Shown: positions 9,059 through 19,754 of the stretch, one piece after another
Numbering within the stretch: position 1 is the first letter of the stretch
Layout: every line of letters begins with the position of its first letter
DNA from: Chitinophaga pinensis
GTDB lineage: Bacteria > Bacteroidota > Bacteroidia > NS11-12g > UBA9320
Assembly (NCBI GenBank): GCA_945907065.1
Contig: CAMDSC010000001.1
Coordinates: 33,190-97,189 of the forward strand
Direction: 5' to 3'
DNA length: 64,000 nt
Notes under the pieces: model-generated
The model's database searches: none
The model's input: the letters and a program-made list of their open reading frames with translations, nothing else
Told to the model about the DNA's origin: nothing
Position numbers and translations under genes: made by a program

Positions 9059-9708
9059 TGTCTTATAAAATTGCACCGTCTATCCTCTCGGCAGATTTTG
9101 CCAACTTACAACGTGATGTAGAAATGATTAATAATAGTGAGGCCGACTGGTTTCATGTGGATGTGATGGATGGTGTTTTTGTTCCTAATATTTCTTTGGG
9201 TTTGCCTGTTATTTCAGCCATTAAACGCCATGCCACCAAACCACTTGACGTGCATTTAATGATAGTGCAGCCCGAAAGGTATATTGCTGATTTTAAAAAA
9301 GCCGGAGCTGATATTTTAACCGTTCATTTGGAAGCAAGTACCCATTTGCACCGCACCATTGGCGCCATAAAAGAAAATAATATGCTGGCCGGTGTGGCAT
9401 TAAATCCACATTCATCCGTTCAATTATTAAAAGATTCGATAATGGATATTGACATGGTTTTGATAATGAGTGTAAATCCGGGATTTGGCGGTCAAAAGTT
9501 TATTGAAAACACCTACAATAAAGTGAAAGAATTGCGCCAAATGGCTAACGAGCGTGGCAAAGATTTATTAATAGAAATAGATGGCGGAGTAACATTAGAT
9601 AATTATAAAATTTTGCTTGAAGCTGGAGCTAATGTCCTTGTAGCAGGTAATACCGTTTTTGCATCATCCAATCCTACTGGCACCATTGCTAAATTAAAAG
9701 GAAATTAA
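9058..9708 (+). CDS. rpe: Ribulose-phosphate 3-epimerase
   Basis: APSILSADFANLQRDV, HVDVMDGVFVPNISLG, VNPGFGGQKFI, IDGGV. TAATG overlap with the upstream gene. Confidence 0.97.
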   Translation: MSYKIAPSILSADFANLQRDVEMINNSEADWFHVDVMDGVFVPNISLGLPVISAIKRHATKPLDVHLMIVQPERYIADFKKAGADILTVHLEASTHLHRTIGAIKENNMLAGVALNPHSSVQLLKDSIMDIDMVLIMSVNPGFGGQKFIENTYNKVKELRQMANERGKDLLIEIDGGVTLDNYKILLEAGANVLVAGNTVFASSNPTGTIAKLKGN

Positions 9709-9950
9709 CGGCAATATTTAAAAGAAGTAAAGCGTTAATCAATTTTTAGTATCAAAGTTGAAAATGTTAAAATAGTGAATCGTAAATTGTAATTATTTTT
9801 AATATAACCAAACACAATTTTAACCAATAACCAATATAACCAATCAACTCTCTTAAATACGATATATCTTTAGTATTAATTTTCATTGGGCTAAGTTCCT
9901 TTGGGCAATCGTTTGTAAAAGGGCATGTTTCGGATTCATCAGGAGTTGAT

Positions 9951-12329
9951 TTGGGAGGAGTTTCTATTTTTACAAGTGATAAATTGAATGCAACTATTTC
10001 CGATGAAAACGGAAATTATAAGTTAAAGATTCCTTCCGATAAGTCGTTTGTTGTTTATTATAGCTTTGCACAAAAGCGTGTGACCCGGGACGTAGGACCT
10101 TTAAAATCGGGAGAAACAATACTTGTAAATGTTGTAATAAAAACCAGTGTTGAATTATCTGAGGTTACAAAAATTCAACAAGTGAACCGTGACTTAATGG
10201 CTATAACTATTGAAGCCAAAAAATTTGAAAGGTTTCCTTCTGTTAGCGGTTCTATTGAATCGGCCTTAAAATTTTTAGGGGCTACGGGTGGCAATGAATT
10301 AAGTTCGGGCTACAATGTTAGGGGTGGAAACTATGATGAAAATTTAGTTTACATAAATGATATTGAAGTGTATCGTCCGTTTTTAGTGAGAGCCGGGCAG
10401 CAGGAAGGATTAAGTATTATTAATCCTGATATGGTAGATAGATTGGTTTTTTCAACCGGAGGTTTTGAAGCCAAGTATGGTGACAAGTTGAGCAGTGTAT
10501 TGGATATAACCTATAAAATTCCCCGAAAATTTGAGACAGCAGTTCGCAGCAGTTTGCTCGGCACTAGTATTACATTGGCCAATCAATCAAAAAACAAACG
10601 ATTTACTTTTTTGATAGGAGGCCGTTATCGTAGTAACAAGCTTATTTTAAATACACTGGATGTGAGTGGTGATTATCGGCCGTTGAATGTAGATTTTCAA
10701 TCTCTCATTCGGTATAGTATTAATACTTCTTTAAATATTTCATGGCTTACAAATATTGCTTACAACAAATTTGCACTAGTGCCATCGAGCAGGCAAACTT
10801 CTTTTGGAACGGTTACATCAGCCTTACGGCTTAATATTAATATGGGAGGCTTGGATGAAATGAAATATTTGGTAGCCTTAAATGGACTTACCCTTCATTT
10901 TACCCCTAATAAAAATACTTCGGTAAAATGGATTAACTCCTATTTTACCACAACTGAAAACGAACACAATACGACCGAAGGGGCTTATGGGCTGTATGAA
11001 TTAGATAATAATATAGGTTCAGATAATTTGGGTAAGGAGAAACGTTTGCTAGGTGTTGGTTATTTTATTCAAAATGCTAGAAATGATTTACAAGCCAATG
11101 TTTTTAATTCAGGAATTGTGGCCACACAAAAAACAAAACATTCCACTTGGTTTTATGGAACTAAATATCAAAATGAAAATATAAATGACCTGTTAAATGA
11201 ATGGCAATACAATGATTCAGGAGGCCATAATATTGCCATTGGCCGTCAAAATGGGCAACAAATAAATTTAGATAACCGAATACATGCCGAAAATACCGTT
11301 AATTCATTCAGGATTAGCAGCTATGTGCAAAACAGTTATTTATTAGATAAATCTAAAAATTTCAGAATTAATGGTGGAGTTCGCCATCAGTATTGGTCGC
11401 TCAATGAGCAAAATATGTTTAGCCCCCGATTTTCTTTAACCTTTGAGCCCAATAAAAAATTTAATGATTCATTATTTAAAAGGTCAACCACCTTGGAAGC
11501 GTATGATTCATTAAAGAAAAAAGATTTACTAATAAAATTTGCATCGGGAGTTTATTATCAGCCGCCTTTTTATCGCGAGTTTAGAAGGTTGGATGGAACA
11601 CTGAATACAAATATAAAAGCTCAAAGAAGTGTTCATTTTGTGTTGGGCTCCGATTATAATTTTTCCGCTTGGGGCCGTCCATTCAAGCTTATAAACGAAT
11701 TGTATTATAAATATTTAGATAATCTTATACCTTATTATATAGATAATGTAAGGGTTCGCTACTATGCTGAAAACAGTTCCAAAGGTTATGCGACAGGTTT
11801 TGATACACGTGTAAACGGAGAATTTATTAAAGGTTTAGAGTCGTGGTTAAGTTTTTCGCTGCTTCAAACCCGAGAAAATATTACTTACATAAATGAAGCT
11901 GGAAAATCTGTAGAGTCAGGATTTATTAGGAGACCAACTGATCAACGAGTTAATTTTTCAATACTTTTTGCTGATGAATTGCCAATGGACAAAACTTATA
12001 AAATGCATTTGGGTTTAATTTATGGTGGAAGGATTCCATACTACTTTAATGGGAATAATCGTTATACCAAAACTCCTAATACCATTCCTCCCTATCGCAG
12101 AGTTGATATTGGTTTTTCAAAAGAAGTGATTGGTGGGCAAGCCAAAAAAAGTGAAAAGTACAAGCATATTGAAAGTTTATGGACGAGTGTAGAAATATTT
12201 AATCTTTTAGAATTTAATAATACAGTATCCTATATTTGGGTTAAAGATATTAGTAACAGAACTTACGGTGTTCCTAATTACTTGACAGGAAGACGATTAA
12301 ATATTAAGTTTATTATAAAATTCAAATAG
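9951..12329 (+). CDS. TonB-dependent receptor with CarboxypepD_reg-like N-terminal domain (frame is open from 9840; start unclear)
   Basis: GYNVRGGNYDENLVYINDIEVYRP plug domain; beta-barrel-like C-terminus. In-frame upstream sequence reads LVLIFIGLSSFGQSFVKGHVSDSSGVDLGGVSIFTSD (signal peptide plus carboxypeptidase-regulatory start). Confidence 0.9.
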   Translation: MGGVSIFTSDKLNATISDENGNYKLKIPSDKSFVVYYSFAQKRVTRDVGPLKSGETILVNVVIKTSVELSEVTKIQQVNRDLMAITIEAKKFERFPSVSGSIESALKFLGATGGNELSSGYNVRGGNYDENLVYINDIEVYRPFLVRAGQQEGLSIINPDMVDRLVFSTGGFEAKYGDKLSSVLDITYKIPRKFETAVRSSLLGTSITLANQSKNKRFTFLIGGRYRSNKLILNTLDVSGDYRPLNVDFQSLIRYSINTSLNISWLTNIAYNKFALVPSSRQTSFGTVTSALRLNINMGGLDEMKYLVALNGLTLHFTPNKNTSVKWINSYFTTTENEHNTTEGAYGLYELDNNIGSDNLGKEKRLLGVGYFIQNARNDLQANVFNSGIVATQKTKHSTWFYGTKYQNENINDLLNEWQYNDSGGHNIAIGRQNGQQINLDNRIHAENTVNSFRISSYVQNSYLLDKSKNFRINGGVRHQYWSLNEQNMFSPRFSLTFEPNKKFNDSLFKRSTTLEAYDSLKKKDLLIKFASGVYYQPPFYREFRRLDGTLNTNIKAQRSVHFVLGSDYNFSAWGRPFKLINELYYKYLDNLIPYYIDNVRVRYYAENSSKGYATGFDTRVNGEFIKGLESWLSFSLLQTRENITYINEAGKSVESGFIRRPTDQRVNFSILFADELPMDKTYKMHLGLIYGGRIPYYFNGNNRYTKTPNTIPPYRRVDIGFSKEVIGGQAKKSEKYKHIESLWTSVEIFNLLEFNNTVSYIWVKDISNRTYGVPNYLTGRRLNIKFIIKFK

Positions 12330-12473
12330 AATTAGATTTTTTTTACGATGTAGTTATTCTTTTTGTAAGGTGAAGTGTTAATAATTTTTAATAACACAAT
12401 CCTGTAGACAAAGGATAAATAATAAATTTGCATAGTATAAATAGAATTACCACATTTGTAAACTGTACCCAAT

Positions 12474-13553
12474 ATGGTTAAAAACTACTTTTTTAAATCA
12501 CTTCTAATAGGAGGATTGCTTGCAGCATCTTTCGTTTCAAAGGCTCAACATGATCCTTATTATACTCATTTCAGATTTAATAAACAGGCTTACAATCCTG
12601 CTGCTGCAGGTGATAAGGTGGATTATATTTGTATTAACGGACTAACCCATTATCAATATAGGGACTATAATGATAAAACGTGGGTTACTGGTACCGAGCC
12701 AGATCCTAATGGTAAGGTAATTACAAATATGGCTCCGGAAACGTATAATTTAAATATAAGTACCTTGTTGAAACTTGACAAGGCTGGAAGAAATAAAGTG
12801 GGGGTTGGGTTAACCTTTATTGATGATAATATTGGTTTTATGAAAACTACAACTATAAAGGGAGCTGTTAACTATCGCAAGCCTATTCAGGGGCAGTTTG
12901 GTTACTTAGCTTTTGGTTTAGAAGTTGGAACAACTTCATTTGCCTATGTTAATCCAAAATTTAAAGCAATTGATCCGGGCGACCCTAGAATTCCTGCAGG
13001 TGATGGCAGTGAATCTAATCTCGATTTAGGATTTGGGTTATATTATCATCAGGCTAGATTTTTAAAAGTATTAGAAAATTTTTATGTTGGAGCATCTTAT
13101 AATCACCTGAATGCTGCAAAATATAGTTTTACTGTTCCTATGGCAAGTGGGGCAAGAGGTGCAGTTGATGTTGATTTTGTAAGATATATGTATTTAACCT
13201 CCGGTGCTGATTGGAATTTGGCCAATAAAAATTGGAAGCTTGAACCTACCGTATTAGTAAAGTACAATCCTAAATTTCAGCTAGATCTTAGTATGACGGC
13301 TTTATATTCCAACTCGTTAAGGGCCGGTTTAGGTTATCGTTCAGCCGCTGATGCATTGGCTATTATTGTAGGTTATGAAAAAGGACAACTTCAGGTTGGT
13401 TATTCTTATGATATCACAATGTCTAAAATTAGGAAGGTGAGTGATGGAACTCATGAAATATTTGTTAAATATTGCATTCCAATATCTTTTCCACCTCCTC
13501 CACCACCGAAATTTCGTTTAACCCCACGTTTCATGGGTAAAGGGGCGTATTAA
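12474..13553 (+). CDS. PorP/SprF family type IX secretion system membrane protein
   Basis: AQHDPYYTHFRFNKQAYNPAAAG N-terminus, outer-membrane beta-strand pattern, directly upstream of gldKLMN. Confidence 0.93.
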   Translation: MVKNYFFKSLLIGGLLAASFVSKAQHDPYYTHFRFNKQAYNPAAAGDKVDYICINGLTHYQYRDYNDKTWVTGTEPDPNGKVITNMAPETYNLNISTLLKLDKAGRNKVGVGLTFIDDNIGFMKTTTIKGAVNYRKPIQGQFGYLAFGLEVGTTSFAYVNPKFKAIDPGDPRIPAGDGSESNLDLGFGLYYHQARFLKVLENFYVGASYNHLNAAKYSFTVPMASGARGAVDVDFVRYMYLTSGADWNLANKNWKLEPTVLVKYNPKFQLDLSMTALYSNSLRAGLGYRSAADALAIIVGYEKGQLQVGYSYDITMSKIRKVSDGTHEIFVKYCIPISFPPPPPPKFRLTPRFMGKGAY

Positions 13554-13681
13554 TATTTTTTAAAATTTACACAATAATAACAAATGGGTAACCGTTTATT
13601 AGATGAATTAAACAAATAATATTGTTTTTAAATTCAAATTAAGTATAATTGCAAAGTCAAATATAAACCATAGTAACGAAA

Positions 13682-14941
13682 ATGAACAGAGTGATTAGGA
13701 TAATGGCAGTTTTTGGGATTGTAACCCTATTTAGTTGTATGGGCCAAGATCGCGGGGAGTTAACAGGTGTGCCAGGTCGTAAGCCTTGGTTTCATCCTCA
13801 ACCGTATGGTACAATTTATGTACCTACAGGTACTTTTCATACAGGTCAAAGTGATCAGGATATTTTCCGCTCATATATTGCTCCTAATAAGCAGGTTTCA
13901 ATTCATGCAATGTGGGTTGATGAAACCGAAATTACCAATAATGAGTATCGTCAGTTTGTTTACTATGTTATAGATTCATTAGCACGTACTATAGGCGAGC
14001 AAGTTATTGAAGTAGATAATGCAGGTGATAATTATACAATATTAGATTATAAGAAAAGAGTTGATTATAAAAATGAGGATCTTGATCAATTGTATTATAC
14101 ACCAGGTCAAAGATTTCGTCATAAAAAACAATACGATACAGATAAGCTAATTTTTACTTATCAATGGATTGATTATAGAGAAGCAGCCGCAACACAAAAA
14201 GTACCAGGGCAAGATCATCGTGCAAAATTTGTAAAAACAGCTACAGTTCCTATTTATCCCGATACACTTTGTTGGATTCGTGATTTTGCATTTAGTTATA
14301 ATGAACCAATGACTCGTCAATATTTTTGGCATCCAAAGTATGACGATTATCCTGTAGTAGGTGTTAATTGGAAACAAGCTAAGGCATTTTGTAAATGGAG
14401 AACTGAATGGTTGAATCGTTATTGGGAAGATATTGGTCAGCCGATTACTGAGGAGTTCCGTTTGCCAACTGAATTTGAGTGGGAATACGCTGCACGTGGC
14501 GGTAGAGATAATAATATGTATCCATGGGGTGGTCCATATACACGTAATAGCAAAGGCTGTTTTTTAGCTAACTTTAAACCTAATAGAGGTGATTATATGG
14601 GTGATGGCGGAATGTATCCTGTTCGCTCTGATGCCTATTTTCCAAATGATTACGGATTGTACAATATGGCTGGAAATGTAGCTGAATGGACTATAAATGC
14701 TTATTCAGAATCTACTCATCAGTTCGCACATGATTTGAATCCTGATTATCAATATGAGGCACGAGAGGATGAAGCAATTTCAATGAAACGAAAAGTAATT
14801 CGTGGTGGTTCTTGGAAGGATATTGCCTATTTTATACAAAATGGTAGTAGAACATATGAATACCAGGATACTTGTAAATCTTATGTTGGATTTAGATGTG
14901 TACAGACATATATTGGACGTTCTGCATTAGATAAAAGATAA
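13682..14941 (+). CDS. gldK: Gliding motility / T9SS lipoprotein GldK (PorK)
   Basis: Lipobox (GIVTLFSCMG), SUMF1 domain, followed by gldL, gldM, gldN. Confidence 0.95.
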   Translation: MNRVIRIMAVFGIVTLFSCMGQDRGELTGVPGRKPWFHPQPYGTIYVPTGTFHTGQSDQDIFRSYIAPNKQVSIHAMWVDETEITNNEYRQFVYYVIDSLARTIGEQVIEVDNAGDNYTILDYKKRVDYKNEDLDQLYYTPGQRFRHKKQYDTDKLIFTYQWIDYREAAATQKVPGQDHRAKFVKTATVPIYPDTLCWIRDFAFSYNEPMTRQYFWHPKYDDYPVVGVNWKQAKAFCKWRTEWLNRYWEDIGQPITEEFRLPTEFEWEYAARGGRDNNMYPWGGPYTRNSKGCFLANFKPNRGDYMGDGGMYPVRSDAYFPNDYGLYNMAGNVAEWTINAYSESTHQFAHDLNPDYQYEAREDEAISMKRKVIRGGSWKDIAYFIQNGSRTYEYQDTCKSYVGFRCVQTYIGRSALDKR

Positions 14942-15005
14942 ATCTTTTATTGTAGGTTAAAGTTAAAGAAATATAAACAATTAAAATAAATTAAACATTA
15001 CAAAC

Positions 15006-15638
15006 ATGAGCAAAAGTGTATTTGAAAGCAAAGGATTTAAGAAGTTCGTATCAATGTCATACGGACTTGGGGCTTCGATCGTTATTATTGGTGCATTATT
15101 TAAAATTATGCATTGGCCATTAGCTGACCAATTTTTAATTGCAGGTATGACTACTGAAGCGATTATTTTCGCTATTTCTGCGTTTGAACCAATTCATCAG
15201 GAATTAGATTGGACTTTAGTTTATCCTGAATTAGCGGGGATGGATACCGGTCCTAAGAAAAAGGCCGATCCTGTTGCTCAACAGTTAGATAAAATGCTTG
15301 CCGAAGCTAAAATTGGTCCTGAATTGGTTGAAAGTCTTGGAATAGGGTTAAAATCGTTAAGTTCTAATGTTAGTAATATGGCTGATTTGTCAAATGCTAC
15401 AATTGCAACAAAAGAATATGCTGAGAATGTTCAAAAGGCGTCTAATAGTATAAATTCTATGAATTCTACTTATGCTCGTGCGGTTGATGCTTTAAACTCA
15501 CTAGCTGATTCAACTGAGTCTTTGAAAAATGTTTCAGGACAAATAGATGGTGTTGGTCAAACTTTTACCGATCTACAAGGAAATTTATCTGCCTTGAATA
15601 AAGTTTACGGAGGTATGTTGACGGCTATGAGACCATAG
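15006..15638 (+). CDS. gldL: T9SS inner-membrane motor protein GldL (PorL)
   Basis: MSYGLGASIVIIGALFKIMHWPLADQFLIAGMTTEAIIFAISAFEP signature; position in cluster. Confidence 0.96.
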   Translation: MSKSVFESKGFKKFVSMSYGLGASIVIIGALFKIMHWPLADQFLIAGMTTEAIIFAISAFEPIHQELDWTLVYPELAGMDTGPKKKADPVAQQLDKMLAEAKIGPELVESLGIGLKSLSSNVSNMADLSNATIATKEYAENVQKASNSINSMNSTYARAVDALNSLADSTESLKNVSGQIDGVGQTFTDLQGNLSALNKVYGGMLTAMRP

Positions 15639-15689
15639 TAGTATTAAATTTATATAGAACTTAAACAAATTAAATAATAGTAGAATAAT

Positions 15690-17270
15690 ATGGCAGGTGG
15701 AAAACTATCGGCAAGGCAAAAGATGATTAACATGATGTATCTCGTGTTAACTGCACTTTTGGCTTTGAATGTGTCAAAGGAGATTTTAAAGGCGTTTCAC
15801 TTGATGGAAGTAAGTTTTAACAAAGCTAATGATAACGTAAGTAAGAAAAATAAAGGTCTTATTTCGGCTTTGGAGGATCAAATGAAAAGTAGACCAGAGG
15901 TAGTAAAACCTTACCTTGAGCGAGCTAAAGATGTTCGTAAAGCTTCTGAAGAATTTGTTAATTATATTGAGGAACTGAAGAAAAACCTTATAAGTAACAC
16001 TGAAGGACGCAAAGAGGTTGCTGGAGGTGAAGCAAAAGGTGAAACTGAGCTTATCGAGGCTGATAATATTGAACTACATGCCAATTACTTTTTTAAAAAT
16101 CCAGAGGATGCTAAAGCAAAAGAATTGACAGATAAAGTAAATAGTACACGCGAAAAACTTTTGGGGCTCTTAAAAACTTCAAATGGAGTAGTTGTTAAAG
16201 AATCCGATATTATTCGTATCAAATTACTTACTAATTTAAAGACGGATTATGATAAGACTAATTATCCGGGTTGGGCTGAAATGTATTTTGAACATTCTCC
16301 TTTAGCTGGTGTAATTACTATGTTAACAAAGATTCAGAATGACTGCAGAAATACAGAAGCTGATATTATTGATTTATTGGCAAGTAGTGTCGATGTTGAT
16401 AAAGCTACTTTTGATCGATTAGAGGCTAAAGTTATTGCAAACTCTTCTGCTGTAATGGTTGGTTCTGAATATCGAGCGGAAGTTTTATTAGTTGCTTCAA
16501 ATTCGACTTCAGATAACCCTGTTATAGTTGGAGGTAGAGAATTGCCTATGGAAGAAGGAGCCGGTGTATATACTGCACGTCCTTCCAATGCTGGTACTTT
16601 TACTTGGGGTGGTGTAATAAGAGTTAAAGGTCCTTCTGGGGTAAAAGATTATGATTTTAAAGCTGATTATCAGGCCTTCCAAGGCGGAGCTACAATTTCT
16701 GCAGATGCTATGAATGTTTTATATATAGGTTTAGATAATCCAATTTCAATTTCCGCAGCTGGATATTCTCCTGAAGATATTGTTGCTACTATGACCGGTG
16801 GGTCACTTACGCGTGGAGCCAAAGGTGCTTATGTAGCTAAAGTTACAGCAGCTGGTAAAGCAACTATTAATGTATCTGTTCGAATGAAGAAGGATAATAG
16901 TGTTAGGCCAATGGGTTCAAAAGAATATAGAATCAAATCGGTTCCTAAACCTGAGTCAATGTTTGGAACGTTGGAAAGTGGTTCAGCCCCGGCTGCAGCC
17001 TTATTAGCTCAAAATACAATACGTGCTGTTCTACCTAATTTTGTTTTCGAAGGAGTAACATTTACCGTGACAAAATACGCAGCACTTTATGTTCCAAAAA
17101 GGGGAAACGCAGAAGGCGTTGCTGGTGTTGGATCAGCAATTACAACCCAATTAAAGAGTTTTATTACCAGAGCTAAAAGAGGGGATAAGGTTTTAGTAGA
17201 TGAAATAGAAGCTGTAGGTCCAGGTGGTATTAAGAAGAGATTGGCACCAATTGCCATTACAATTTTATAA
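15690..17270 (+). CDS. gldM: T9SS motor protein GldM (PorM)
   Basis: MAGGKLSARQKMINMMYLVLTALLALNVSKEILKAF signature N-terminus. Confidence 0.97.
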   Translation: MAGGKLSARQKMINMMYLVLTALLALNVSKEILKAFHLMEVSFNKANDNVSKKNKGLISALEDQMKSRPEVVKPYLERAKDVRKASEEFVNYIEELKKNLISNTEGRKEVAGGEAKGETELIEADNIELHANYFFKNPEDAKAKELTDKVNSTREKLLGLLKTSNGVVVKESDIIRIKLLTNLKTDYDKTNYPGWAEMYFEHSPLAGVITMLTKIQNDCRNTEADIIDLLASSVDVDKATFDRLEAKVIANSSAVMVGSEYRAEVLLVASNSTSDNPVIVGGRELPMEEGAGVYTARPSNAGTFTWGGVIRVKGPSGVKDYDFKADYQAFQGGATISADAMNVLYIGLDNPISISAAGYSPEDIVATMTGGSLTRGAKGAYVAKVTAAGKATINVSVRMKKDNSVRPMGSKEYRIKSVPKPESMFGTLESGSAPAAALLAQNTIRAVLPNFVFEGVTFTVTKYAALYVPKRGNAEGVAGVGSAITTQLKSFITRAKRGDKVLVDEIEAVGPGGIKKRLAPIAITIL

Positions 17271-17274
17271 AAAT

Positions 17275-18093
17275 ATGAAAAGTATACGTCAAATAGTTCT
17301 TGCAGTTGTTATGTTTGGCACCTTTGGAAGTGCTATGGCACAGTATGAAGATTGGACATTTCCTAAAACAGCTGTAGCTGAACGTAAAGTGATTCCTTAC
17401 CGATATATTCGAGAGGGAAACGTTAGATGGTCAAAACGCATTGATAGGGTAATTGATGTTCGTGAAAAAATGAATAAAATTATGGATTGGCCTCGTAGTC
17501 CTTTTTATAGGGTTATTCATGATAATGTAATGAAAGGCGTTTTAAAGCCATACCGTAATGATTCGTTAACATCAATTTATACCCCTGAGGAAATATTGAA
17601 AAGAGGAACAAGAGATTTTGTTACTCAAGTTGAGAACCCTTTAGACCCTGACAATCCAATTGATTCAACGGTTACAATTCCCTTTGATCCAGCTTCTATA
17701 AAGAAGTATAGAATTATGGAGGATTGGATATTTGATCATAACTATTCCGATTTTAGAGCTAAAATTATTGCGATTGCACCTTTATTCAAGCCAATTTTTG
17801 CAGGTGTGGAATTGGGTGAACAACCTATTTATTGGGTCAAAATGGATGATTTAAGACCAATTATTGTTAATGTTGAATTATTTAATGCTGATAATGACGC
17901 GGCTAGATTATCCTATGATGATTTCTTTCAAATGCGTCAGTTTTCAAGTTATATTGTTAAGGAATCGAACATGTATGACATGGATATTAATTTATTTGAT
18001 GAATTTAAAGATGATGGAATAGCTGCTCAATTAGAAAGCGATAGGATTAAAAATGATTTGTTCATTTTAGAACATGATTTATGGCAATACTAG
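17275..18093 (+). CDS. gldN: T9SS ring protein GldN (PorN)
   Basis: ORF track starts at 17224 but the likely start is 17275 (MKSIRQIVLAVVMFGTFGSAMAQ). RIDRVIDVREKMNKIMDWP motif. Confidence 0.95.
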   Translation: MKSIRQIVLAVVMFGTFGSAMAQYEDWTFPKTAVAERKVIPYRYIREGNVRWSKRIDRVIDVREKMNKIMDWPRSPFYRVIHDNVMKGVLKPYRNDSLTSIYTPEEILKRGTRDFVTQVENPLDPDNPIDSTVTIPFDPASIKKYRIMEDWIFDHNYSDFRAKIIAIAPLFKPIFAGVELGEQPIYWVKMDDLRPIIVNVELFNADNDAARLSYDDFFQMRQFSSYIVKESNMYDMDINLFDEFKDDGIAAQLESDRIKNDLFILEHDLWQY

Positions 18094-18111
18094 TTATTAT
18101 ATAAAAATATT

Positions 18112-18142
18112 AAAAAGGGTTGTAGAAATACAGCCCTTTTTT
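18112..18142 (+). terminator. Rho-independent terminator after gldN
   Basis: AAAAGGGTTGTA-GAAA-TACAGCCCTTTTTTT stem (one G-T pair) plus T-run. Confidence 0.85.
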
Positions 18143-18153
18143 TATTACAATAT

Positions 18154-18183
18154 TTTGTATTTGCTAAATTTCATGTATGTTTG
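18154..18183 (+). promoter_or_regulatory. Bacteroidota-type promoter (TTTG-N18-TATGTTTG) for the permease gene
   Basis: Matches the -33 TTTG / -7 TAnnTTTG consensus; 13 nt before the ATG at 18197. Confidence 0.65.
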
Positions 18184-18196
18184 GAAGAGTTAAACT

Positions 18197-19681
18197 ATGG
18201 GAAATTTATTTATTAAAAAGGATATCTATTTACTGACGAAAGAGGCAGATGAAAATGATATTGATGATGAAAAGTCGTTAAAAAGAACTCTTACAGCTGG
18301 TAACTTAATTGCTCTTGGTATTGGTGCTATTATTGGAGCTGGGCTTTTTGTAAGAACTGCAGCAGCAGCAGCTAATAATGCAGGACCATCAGTTACTATT
18401 GGTTTTATTATAGCCGCAATTGGTTGTGCTTTGGCTGGATTATGTTATGCTGAATTTGCAAGTATGATTCCTATTGCAGGAAGTGCATATACCTATAGTT
18501 ATGCAACTATGGGAGAATTTATGGCTTGGATTATTGGTTGGGATTTAGTTTTAGAATATGCTTTAGGCGCTGCCACTGTGGGTATAGCTTGGAGTGAATA
18601 TCTTAATAAACTTTTAGAGTATGTTAGTATGCATATTCCCTATGAATGGTGTCACTCTCCGTTTGAAACCTCCACTCTAGGTATTACCGGTATTATGAAT
18701 ATTCCAGCTTTATTCATTATTCTCTTATTATCACTTCTTCTTATTAGAGGAACTAAAGAATCGGCTTGGGTAAATGGTATCATTGTTATTACCAAAGTAG
18801 CTATTGTTATTTTATTTATAGTTTTTGGTTGGTCTTTTATGAATCCAATTAATCATGCTAACTATATTCCTGAAGCTACAGTTTATGTTGATAGTCAAGG
18901 AGTCGATCATAATTATGGTGGAATTATGGGGATTCTAGGTGCAGCAGGAGTTGTGTTTTTTGCGTTTATAGGTTTTGATGCAGTAAGTACGGCTGCCCAA
19001 GAATCTAAAAATCCTAAGCGTGATATGCCGATAGGTATTTTGGGTTCATTAGCAATATGCACAGTTCTTTATATATTGTTTGCACATGTGCTTACTGGTG
19101 TGGCTACAATTGATGATTTTAGAAATCAAGGGAAGGAAGCCTCAATTGCTTATGCAATTAAAACTTATATGACTGGTTATGATTGGTTGGCAAAGTTGGT
19201 TACTGTAGCTATTTTAGCTGGTTTTAGTTCAGTGATTTTAGTTATGCTAATGGGTCAAAGCCGTGTGTTTTATTCAATGAGTTGTGATGGATTAATTCCC
19301 CCGGTATTTAGTGTATTGCATAAAAAATTTAGAACACCCTATAAATCAAATCTTATCTTCTTTGTTTTTGTAGGCAGTTTTGCGGCATTTGTTCCTGGAG
19401 ATATAGTGGGGGATATGACTAGTATTGGAACTTTGTTTGCATTTATTTTGGTTTGTGCAGGAGTTATGATATTGCGAAAAACAAATCCTGAAATTCATCG
19501 TAATTTTAAAACTCCTTTGGTTCCATTGGTCCCTATTTTAGGAATGATTGTTTGCCTTGCCATGATATTTGGATTGGGTTGGCCTAACTGGTCACGTTTG
19601 TTGATTTGGTTGGCCATTGGAATGATTATTTATTTTGGGTATAGCAGGAACCACAGTAAACTAGGCAATCCTAAAAAATAA
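18197..19681 (+). CDS. APC-family amino acid permease (cationic amino acid transporter-like)
   Basis: About 12 TM helices; LIALGIGAIIGAGLFV, FFAFIGFDAVSTAAQESKNPKRDMPIGILGSL. Confidence 0.92.
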   Translation: MGNLFIKKDIYLLTKEADENDIDDEKSLKRTLTAGNLIALGIGAIIGAGLFVRTAAAAANNAGPSVTIGFIIAAIGCALAGLCYAEFASMIPIAGSAYTYSYATMGEFMAWIIGWDLVLEYALGAATVGIAWSEYLNKLLEYVSMHIPYEWCHSPFETSTLGITGIMNIPALFIILLLSLLLIRGTKESAWVNGIIVITKVAIVILFIVFGWSFMNPINHANYIPEATVYVDSQGVDHNYGGIMGILGAAGVVFFAFIGFDAVSTAAQESKNPKRDMPIGILGSLAICTVLYILFAHVLTGVATIDDFRNQGKEASIAYAIKTYMTGYDWLAKLVTVAILAGFSSVILVMLMGQSRVFYSMSCDGLIPPVFSVLHKKFRTPYKSNLIFFVFVGSFAAFVPGDIVGDMTSIGTLFAFILVCAGVMILRKTNPEIHRNFKTPLVPLVPILGMIVCLAMIFGLGWPNWSRLLIWLAIGMIIYFGYSRNHSKLGNPKK

Positions 19682-19702
19682 GAATCATGTATTTTGATGT
19701 AT

Positions 19703-19740
19703 AAAAAAAACCTCTGAATTATTTATTCAGAGGTTTTTTA
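19703..19740. terminator. Bidirectional terminator between convergent genes
   Basis: AAAAAAAACCTCTGAAT-TATTT-ATTCAGAGGTTTTTT. Confidence 0.9.
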
Positions 19741-19754
19741 TGTTAAAGATTATT

